Source: Lineus longissimus (lineage: Eukaryota > Nemertea > Pilidiophora > Heteronemertea > Lineidae). From it: a DNA stretch of 64,000 nt. The position numbers were made by a program, and so were the translations under genes. Each line of letters begins with the position of its first letter. Within the stretch, counting starts at the first letter, position 1. The notes under the pieces were generated by a model. The model searched no databases. It worked only from the letters and a program-made list of their open reading frames with translations, and was not told the DNA's origin. Below, piece after piece: positions 55,286 through 64,000 of this stretch. The stretch spans positions 6,782,953-6,846,952 of the forward strand of contig NC_088324.1 of the NCBI RefSeq assembly GCF_910592395.1. The letters run 5' to 3'.

Positions 55286-56641
55286 TGAAACTGCCAGGGG
55301 CCATTGTGCTCACCGTATAGATATTTTGTGCTTTGGACTTCATCCAGATTAAGAAACATTGTACATGTATAGTATATATTTCAAACCAAAGTCGGTATGA
55401 CATGTGATGTATCGTTGCTTGCAGTAAGTACCATAAGAATATCATCAAAAACAAGTCACTAATGAAAAAGATATTGCACGTTTAACCTATTTTAGTTTTT
55501 GCCTCCTGGTGGCCGAGTTGGTACCAGTTCAGATCGAAATTCGGTGTCCGAGGTTACATGACGTAGGGAGTCATGTGTATCAAATTTCAAGTTCGAAGCT
55601 TTAGTGGTTAAGAAACGTGCCATTGTTACAATCAAACGACCAATTGACGCCATTTGACCTCTGTGACCTTGAAAAGCAGGTCAGATCAAAAATTCATATG
55701 ATATGTGATGTATCCTTGCTAGGAGAAATTCAGGGTCAGAGGTCACCTGACCTAGGGGGTCCTTTAAACAAAGTCTCAAGTTCATAGCCCTAGGGGTTAA
55801 CAAACGTTCCACAGATTCGATCAAATGGCCAATTTACACCATTTGACCTCTGTGACCTTGACAAGTATGTCAAATCAAAAACCCGTATCATATGTGATGT
55901 ATCCTTGCTAAGAGTATCTACCATAAAAATTTTACCAAAAACTAATCAGTAATAAGCGAGATATGGCACTATTCAAATTTTTGGTTTTGGCCACCTGGGG
56001 GCCAAGTTAAAAATCAGACCAGAACGAAAATCAGTGTCACAGGTCATCTGACCAAGGGGGTCTTGTGTACTAAGTTTAAAGTTCATAGCTTAAGTGGTTA
56101 AGAAACGTGCCATATTTACACACAAACGGCCAATTCACACCATTTGACCTCTGTGACCTTGAAAAGTACGCCACATCGACCTGATTTTTTGTGAACATGT
56201 AAAGCTATGTAACAGGTGTCTACATACCAAATTTAAAGATTATAGGACGAATAAAGACAAAACGTGCCACTATCGGTGAAATTTTAGAGTTTGACCTCTG
56301 TGACCTTGAAAAGTAGGTTAAATCAAAAACCCGTATGATATGTAATGTATCCTTGCTAGGGGTACATACCATGAAATGTTTCTCAAAACAAATCAAATGA
56401 GATATTGCACATTTTAACTTTTCGGTTTTAGCCCCCTGGTGGCAAAGTCAAGAATCAGACCGGAGCGAAATTCAGTTTCAGGGTACATATGACCTTGAGA
56501 ATGATGTATTTAAAGTTTCAGGTACATAGCACAAGCGGTTAAGAAACGTCCCACAGGATACGACGACGACGACGGACGACGACGACGACGACGGACGACG
56601 GACACTGCGGTATCGTATAGACTCCCCTACGGTGAGCCAAT
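55286..56641. mobile_element. Non-autonomous repeat element with internal DR3-like repeats
   Basis: Absent from the other units (GATAATAAGAGAG is continuous there). The ends share ATTGNGCTCACCGTA in inverted orientation (about 55,303 and 56,630). Inside, TTTGACCTCTGTGACCTTGA recurs at about 55,653, 55,842, 56,143 and 56,290 within longer diverged repeats. A GAC/GGAC microsatellite lies at about 56,560-56,612. No coding potential. Confidence 0.75.
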
Positions 56642-57582
56642 AAGTGAGCTGCGAGCTAACGACTGAGATAAACAAGAGACAAGGTAGCTCATCAATGTGG
56701 TACAAATTAGTTACGTGACTGAAAAAATCTAACCCACTTGCACAACTTCACATATTACCTATTATCCCTGAAAGTAAAAACTCTCCGCCATGCAGGGTGA
56801 ATCCCCCCTACAGGTAACTATGCAGCGACGTCAAGCCGATATCAACTACAGGAATTTTGAAAATTAAATCACAGCGAGTGGAGCTGCAAAATGATAATAT
56901 GCTCCTAGGATGTCTGTACGGAAAGCTCTGGTGGAAAGGGGAAAAGGAAATGGGAAAAGCGTAATGCTGAAAGTATAAATCGCTTGAAATCTGCGGGGTT
57001 TTTTGGTTGATGCGCTTGATAACAAGTTAGACCTGTAAGAAAGGCAAACTAATGAAGAAAAACGCCAACTCATATAACGCATGAGACGATAATAATGACG
57101 CAATTAGTCACAAACAGCTCAATATTGATGACTCATCGAAAGTCTTTAAAAATCTATATCGTAAATGATGACTTGGATATTTGTACAAATTTTGACTTTC
57201 GCTCTTTTAAATTAATGATATGTACCACACACACACAAACAACGAGAGCATTGCTGTAAATACAATTGAAAGTTATTCCAAATTGTGATCATTGAAATTA
57301 CAGGTGATAAAGATTGATACCTTTTTTATTGGCCACCCGATATATCCTTTCAAACTCAATCTACTTTCCACTCAAGCAAAAAATGATTTATTAGTAACAA
57401 AGACACAAGAAACATTTTGTTTCTCATAGCGAGAACTCGATCAATATAATAATTATATAGATATTAAACGTATTGACTTCATATAGTTCATATAATGTAA
57501 TATTACAACGGCGAATTCAAAGCAAAACTGGACATTCAAGGCACTAGGTCGTATTCGACTTGGTACAAGAGTAAGACCGATT
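56642..57582 (+). other. Spacer between units F and G
   Basis: Resumes the standard boundary sequence (GCGAGCTAACGACTGAG), the exon-tail copy at about 56,795, then promoter-like sequence. A 27-bp segment before exon 1 (CCCATCGCTATTT... in other units) is deleted at about 57,533. No gene. Confidence 0.5.
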
Positions 57583-60500
57583 ATGACAGTTGATCGGAAT
57601 CATGGCATAGATTCCAAAAACGTGCTGTTAATTGACTTCAACTTTTGCTGGTGTTTGATGGTGGCATCAGTGATGATTTCCTTGTCATACTTAATGTGCA
57701 TATGTGCGCTTATAACACTTAATATAGGAGGTGTGACTGCTGGCTCTCCCCCGAAAGGTAAGATAGAGACCACGATATAAGGGCATTGTTGTTCCCAACA
57801 AGTTAGTCAGTGATTTGGCTTTAACTTACGAACATAACCTGAAGTCAAAGTACACGCTATATTCGTGACGTAACATGTTTGAATAACTGGCCTCGGCCTA
57901 GAACACCGATGATGGGCCAGACGAACATGTGTTAATGCTGAAAAATGAAATGCTTGTGACCACGTACGGGGGGGGCTGTTCTTAATTAAAGTCTCTATAG
58001 TTTAAGTATTCGCTGCAAGAAACTGTCGTTTATGGGTTCTAGTACTTGTTTCACAAACGCTTATTAGAAATATTACAAATACTAATGTTATTATAATATG
58101 ATTGTTAGCTCTTCTGGATTACAAGCTTGATGGATCTGATCCGGATATACGGTTTGTATATCACAGTACATATACAGTAAGTAGTTTGAATTTTATCGGT
58201 CTTTTCGCAAGTTAGGCCAAACCTTATTAAAGAGTGCGTAATGGGTACAAGAGGGGTGTTCAAAGCACACACTACCGCAAGGAAGATTATGACACAATCA
58301 GGACAGATTGTCCTGTCATAGGATAATGTTTAATTCATGTCATTTGAAAATGACATGAGTAAGCCAGAGTTTGAAGAAAGCATTGATTCATTCTGATTTG
58401 AATGATCACTTAACTTTGAATGTGCCTAGATCAGTAGATGACTGACCAACACTAAAGCTGACCTGTCCGAAATTACACTTTATTTCCAATCATGAAAAAT
58501 TCAGTACATTCGGTTTTTAAAATGTCCTTTTCTAAATCAATTCTTATTACTTTTAAGGTACATTCAGATTTCTGACCATAGGAACAGTTGAATTATAAGG
58601 CATCACCTGGACCATTATTCTCAAGGTCATCAAAATCAATCTCACTGTCCTCAGCATCTTCATCTGCATCTTCGAGAAGGTCATTAGCAATATTCTGTAC
58701 TCCCCGTTTTCATTGGGGACGAGTCCGGCTACCTGAAAGGCACGTGCTGTGGATTCAGGAGGGACGTCATCCGAAGCTCGACTATGTAGAACAGATGCAA
58801 GGGGTATTCTGGGACAGGTGCCATCGGCTGCAGTATTTGCATGCTTCCAGTCTTTCCAGCGGTGCTGACGTGAGCTTTAAATGCCCTCTTAATGGTCAAG
58901 TCCAAAGGTTGACTCATAGATGTGCACCGCGCGCGAATGTTATCAAGGAGCACACCAGCTCCTACAATAGGGGCACAGAATTCATCAGCCAAGTGAGGTC
59001 TAAACTGATCTAAGAGTAAAAGCCTTGTACTTGGTTCAAATTCACCAATGAATGGAGAAAAGACTTCATCAATCCAATGTTGGAGTGTGTCATGATTCCC
59101 CCACCCTGACCGTGATGAATTGACACGGGCATTTTCAGGAATGTTTCTAAGTCCACGAATTTCTCGGATGAAGCCTGGTTCTCTGAACACAATATGGGCT
59201 GGCATTTTTTCCCCATTAGATCGAATTGTCAACCCAACTGTACATCCTAATTTAGAATTGCCCCTTGAAGTTTTAACGTCAACATCCCTCTATCCCGGAG
59301 TAGCTGCCGTATACATGGGCAGAAAGTCAGACTGACAAAAGGTTTCATTCATATTGTAAATTGTATGTTGTCACACTGTGTCCCTGACGTTTCCTTGAAA
59401 TCGGCGGTAACGCTCATTAGCGTCAGCTGGAATCGAAGTCGTGTTTCTTGTCTTGCGACGAAATACAATACGTTTCCGTATCAAGAAATCGCTGATCCAT
59501 CCTGGAGAGCACTGAAAGATGGACCGCTCCGGCCGGTTCAAAGGTAGTTGTCTCTATCATCACCTGGAACCTCATCCCACCAGCGGTGAAATTCCAGCTC
59601 GGCAGCATGGACCAGATCACCTCTGGAGACGGGGTGGGCAAGACGAGAAATTCGAGAAATCGGTTGTGAACCTGCTCCTCCACTTGTGGCCACCATCCGT
59701 CGTGGTCGATTCTGACCCTGCTACTTGGAGCATTGTTCTCGGCCTGCTCCACTAACGTTTCCCGATTTGCTATCCATCTTCGCAATGACGTAACTGCCAA
59801 CCTGAAGCGTCTGGCATACTCTGCCACATTAAGCAGCCAACCATGATCAATCGCATGTTCGCAATCGAGGACGTGGCGCAATGGTGCAGTTACACTATAG
59901 CTGTTGTGACGTCTTGGTAGTCTAGAACTAGCAACTTCATCATCCTCATCAGTGTCCATACCAATGGCAGTTGAGAGTATGAACACAAGATACAACAGAT
60001 TTTTTCGAATTTTCGCATTGGGCATTATCTCCAGCTGGAAAAGGTCTGTCTCTCAACCTGGAAAAGGTCTGTCATGAAGCTCATAGGCCTGCTTGTACCA
60101 TAAACCTACCTGTACCTATTACATCACGGCAATAATCGAGTCAAACAGACCACTCTCATGGGGACATCAAGCCTGGCTGAAAATTGATTAGGCCAAGTTG
60201 ACGCTACTCCCGACCCCAGGATCTAATGCTTACCTGATTTCTCCCATTGTGGGCCTCAAATTGGTTTTGGCTGTAAACTAGGCCGAAGACCGATAAAATG
60301 GTAATAGGCAGGTTTCGCACCGTTACGAACTACGAAAACCGAGCACGAAAATCGAAAGAAGACGTAGAAATATTCTCAGAGGGGAGCAAAATCTAAAGTC
60401 TTCTCCTACTTGTTGGCTGGGGAAGCCTAATGTAACGAAGAATTAGAAATAGTTTTATTATAATAGTGGATGAAAATCAATAGTCTTCACCAGCCAACAA

Positions 60501-63032
60501 GCTTAATTAAAAACATCACCTTACAACCGGAAAGCAACTATCACTTACATATTTACCATCCCGTGACCAGCTCAATTTTTATCTTTTTTATTTCGCAGCC
60601 TATCTGGAAATGCGAAGTACGTGGAGTCTCTAGCTTTTGGGAAAGTGCTTCAGTTTGATGATAAGCATGCATCTGCAACTCTACCTTATATAAATACATT
60701 CAAATACAAACAGATTACAATTACCTTTTATATAAGATTCCTTACGAACAAGCTTGCCCAGAATATGTGGGTACGTTTCTATACTGATGTAGAAAGAATT
60801 AGCGTAGGAGATAACCCACACAAGGAAGTGGAGATTGGTGTTTGGCACACGAATACCTCAAAACATATCAATGCACGACACTTTTTCCACTTTTCAGTCG
60901 GCTATCAATCGATTGTCAGTCGCAAATGTTGGCAGCATTTTGCTGTTACAATTACCAGGAATATATCTACTCCTAAGACCCATGTCAAACTTTATAGGAA
61001 CGGGAACCTCTTAAGAATGACAAAGTATAAGCGATATAAAAAAACGCATAGGTGGAGAAAGGTTTCATTTTTGGGTAAATTCATTCATATGAATCAAATG
61101 TCGAATTTTAGGTTTTACCCAACTATCGTGACAAAACTTGATATTTTAAGGGGCAAAAAAAGAGGTAGGTTGGTCAACTCGTTAATTATCTGAGCCGGAG
61201 GGCTTCACCACGACTTTGAAAACGAGTTTAATATTTTCATATGATGCACTGGTCCGAATAGGAATTTTAGGATATTATTGTGCTGGGAGACGTAATTTTC
61301 TTGTGAAAACTTGAATTCATGTTGACATGAGACGACTGTAATTCACCATCCAATCAGTCGTTAATGGGCATCATCAGATACCTATGCTAATCAAATAAAA
61401 AATCAGCATCGGTCGGAATGGTTCAACCAAATTCTTATGTCAGGAAAACATCAGGACAATGGCAAATATTACTGCAGTTCATCATACGTTATCAGCAAGT
61501 TGGTATTTCGAGGACGAAATATACTATTGAAATGTTAGTCTACATATGCAAGTTGTGGCAATATTTTAGATTTTTTAGCATGCGAAATGTCCCCAAACCT
61601 CTTCGGCACAAGCAGCTTGTTTTTAAAGGAATGTGTTTATTTTTCTCCTGTTTCTTAGCAAACAATACTTCTGAATGTTTTTGACGATCTGTAAATTTTG
61701 TTTGTACTCTTAGTTATAAAAAACACGATTTTCGTAAATGTTCCCCCTCAAACCTTCACCTCAATAACAGGGTCACTGAAGGCAGTGAAGGCAGTGTTGC
61801 TTTGCCGTGATTTGTTGGGCAGAAACCTTGCAAACTACGCCTTTTCTTTCCCACTTTTCTAATTGTTCGAAGCTAACTTAGGAAAAGATGACGAATGTAC
61901 GCACTGCCAGTGTATTTTAATGTGTTCAAGCAATTACAAGTTATGTCATCTGCCACCGAGGTTGTTTGGGGCTTCCCCGATTCGCCAAGCAAAAAGGAAA
62001 CATCTATATCTACAGCAAGACGTCACAGCGTAGACCCATGGCTCCATGCAGCGCCTTACTAGTATCGGTCCTCATGGAGAGGATCGACGCATGGAGGGCT
62101 GACTCGGTTCAAATCGGAGTCAACATCGGAATAGCATGATAATTCGAGCAGATTTTGAATTTTTCCTTTTTTTGTGAAATTGGTCGATGGAAACAACTTT
62201 ATAGAGGTGACTGGGCAGCCGATAGCTTGGGAATACTGCCCTTCAATTACTAATACCAACGGTCGTCCGAACAAGAATATTTCGGCTCAAATTTAAATAT
62301 TAGCTTCTTGTCTCCTCCAATAATGAACTTTGGAATAGCTTTATAGTACAATTTGAGAAATATAGGCATCTGTTCAACGAGATAGCTGTCGAAACATGAG
62401 CATTAGTTGCAGTGAACATATGCCGAACAGGGTATATCGCAAAAGTTTTCTTAATTCTTGATATTGTGCTGCTCGAGGGGAAATTGCTGAAAACAATGCA
62501 AAGGCCTATTCGTGAATGTTGCAGTTGTCTTTATGTCTATAAACACCTCGAGAACTTTTTCAAGTAATAAAAGCTTAATTAGCTATCCAGATCAGAGTCC
62601 AATATATTTACAGTAATATAGTAATATGTCTACAGAAAGAGAAGTTCCTTATATGTAAATTGTCGATCAGACGAATACTAAGCTAGCTATGTGCCAAAGT
62701 ATAAACCAGGCACAAGACCAATGATACTGGATCAAGGAAGTTTTGTTAATGCTTTCGACTCTTCCGTAGCATTCTTGTTCACCAAACAAGGAACAGTGCA
62801 CGAAACTTTACAAGAATTAGTAGTTGTGGACCATATTCGATCTAAGCTTGATTGTACCGGAGAATGCTTGAGACAATTCATGACCAGTGAGGCAGAAAAG
62901 TGTCTCGGGTTCCTTTACGAAGTCAGAAGGACCAGTTGTGCGGTTTACAAAGTATTTGGGTCGATCTCATCTTTAAATAATTATGGAGCGACGACAACCA
63001 GATATCAACGACAGAAATGTGCATGTACCTAA
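57583..63032 (+). CDS. Unit G secreted LamG-PAN protein (4 exons, 348 aa)
   Basis: Exons 57,583-57,757, 58,109-58,151, 60,599-61,164 and 62,770-63,032 total 1,047 nt with phases 1, 2, 1. The exon-3 acceptor is CGCAG instead of the usual CGTAG, also valid. Differences from unit D cluster in the LamG part (MWVRFYTDV, HKEVEIGVWHTN, ARHFFHF, THRWRK). In PAN, DCTGECLRQF replaces DCTRECLRQF and a Cys (RQKCACT) is gained near the C-terminus. AATAAA at 63,370. Function as for the other units: a secreted LamG-PAN protein with unknown ligand. Confidence 0.75.
58175..60299 (-). mobile_element. Tigger/pogo-like transposon in intron 2 of unit G, right end deleted
   Basis: The left end CAGTAAGTAG at 58,175 is preceded by TA, the expected target duplication. 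At about 60,299 CCGATAAAAT joins directly to GGTAATAGGC, so the last bases of the right end and about 60 bp of host intron are gone. Confidence 0.82.
58593..59959 (-). pseudogene. Tigger-like transposase, unit G copy
   Basis: The HTH frame starts MDTDEDDEVASSRL. The 167-aa DDE frame (58,729-59,232) keeps LLLLDQF and SMSQPLDLTIKRAF. Small shifts near 59,235 and 59,350-59,400 and in the RSGWGNHDTLQ region separate it from the rest. The first catalytic position reads NMNET. Confidence 0.75.
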
Positions 63033-64000
63033 AGTAATAGAGCTCACTATCTAAGGAACAAAGCAAGATATTACATTTTCATTGAAACAAGTTGTTGTAA
63101 AACATCTGACCCATCTTCTCTGAAATTGGCATGACGATACCACTGATAATAAGAGAGTTGCGAGCTAACGACTGAGATAAACAAAAGACAAGGTAGCTCA
63201 TCAACGTCGTACAAATCAGTTACGTGACTGAAAAATCTAACCCACTTGTACAACTTCACACATTACCAATTATCCCTGAAAGTAAAAGCTCTCTGCCATG
63301 CAGGGTGAATCCCCTCTACAGGTAACTATGCATTGACGTCAAGCCGATATCAACTACAGGAATTTTGAAAATAAATCACAGCGAGTGGAGCTGCAAAATG
63401 ATAATATGCTCCTTGGATGTCTGTACGGAAAGTTCGGGTGTCAAGGGGAAAAGGAAATGGGAAAATCGTAATGCTGAAAGTATAAATCGCTTGAAATCTG
63501 CGGTGTTTTTTGGTTGATGCGTTTGATAACAAGTAAGACCTGTAAGAAAGGCAAACTAATGAAGAAAAACGCCGACTCATATAACGCATGAGACGATAAT
63601 AATGACGCAATTAGTCACAAACAGCTCAATATTGATGACTCATCGAAAGTCTTTAAAAATCTATATCGTAAATGGTGACTTGGATATTTGTACAAATTTT
63701 GACTTTCGCTCTTATAAATTAATGATATGTACCACACACACACAAACAACGAGAGCATTGCTGTAAATACAATTGAAAGTTATTCCAAATTGTGATCATT
63801 GAAATTACAGGTGATAAAGATTGATACCTTTTTTATTGGCCACCCGATATATCCTTTCAAACTCAATCTACTTTCCACTCAAGCAAAAAATGATTTATTA
63901 ATAACAAAGACACAAGAAACATTTTGTTTATCATAGCGAGAACTCGATCAATATAATATATAGATATTAAACGTATTGACTTCATATAGTTCATATAATG
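63033..64000 (+). other. 3' region of unit G and upstream region of an eighth unit
   Basis: It contains the exon-tail copy at about 63,306, AATAAA at 63,370, the boundary block with a CA run at about 63,733, the reversed CCAAT box at about 63,835 and the TATA-like stretch at about 63,951. The window ends about 140 bp before the expected next ATG, so the array continues to the right. Confidence 0.65.

Overview
This window is eukaryotic DNA: about 60% AT, with spliced genes, LTR retrotransposons and several cut-and-paste transposon superfamilies. The mix (BEL/Pao, piggyBac, Tigger/pogo, PIF/Harbinger, Tc1) together with a secreted LamG + PAN/apple gene points to an animal, most likely a marine invertebrate. 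I cannot name the species. No tRNA, rRNA or CRISPR array was seen.

The core of the window is a tandem array, all on the + strand, of one small secreted-protein gene. I rebuilt its structure from splice sites and codon phase. Exon 1 is a signal peptide and ends in phase 1. Exon 2 is a 43-bp mini-exon with phase 1 in and phase 2 out. Exon 3, about 566 bp, holds most of a laminin-G/concanavalin-like domain. Exon 4 is a four-cysteine PAN/apple-like domain with the stop codon. Seven units (A to G) are present and an eighth begins at the right edge. The phases close exactly in B (308 aa), C (339 aa), D (348 aa) and G (348 aa). A is broken by a Harbinger insertion in exon 4, E by two single-base deletions in exon 3, and F by a 79-bp deletion plus a stop in exon 3.

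There are two subfamilies. Units A and B (about 1-24.5 kb) are near copies of each other. Each has an orphan exon 1 followed by a piggyBac element in its intron, a decayed mini-exon, and then a second, chimeric exon 1 that was made by fusing intron-2 sequence to exon 1. Units C to G (about 24.5-64 kb, basic period about 6.5 kb) carry a Tigger/pogo-like element in intron 2. That site is empty in A and B, so the Tigger was amplified as a passenger of the tandem duplication.

Later insertions decorate single units. BEL-1 lies inside the piggyBac of B. BEL-2, whose two 248-bp LTRs look identical, lies inside the Tigger of C. A Harbinger element and a foldback element are in A. A Tc1 element and a DR3-rich repeat element are in F. 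Both BEL elements, although of different families, have lost reverse transcriptase, RNase H and the integrase core, yet each keeps one long open frame joining Gag (plus protease in BEL-2) to the integrase C-terminal DUF5641 region.

The most interesting biology is the fast-changing LamG-PAN gene cluster, which could encode secreted recognition or adhesion proteins (inference), the mini-exon that completes its LamG fold, and the two deletion-derived BEL elements with intact fused frames.
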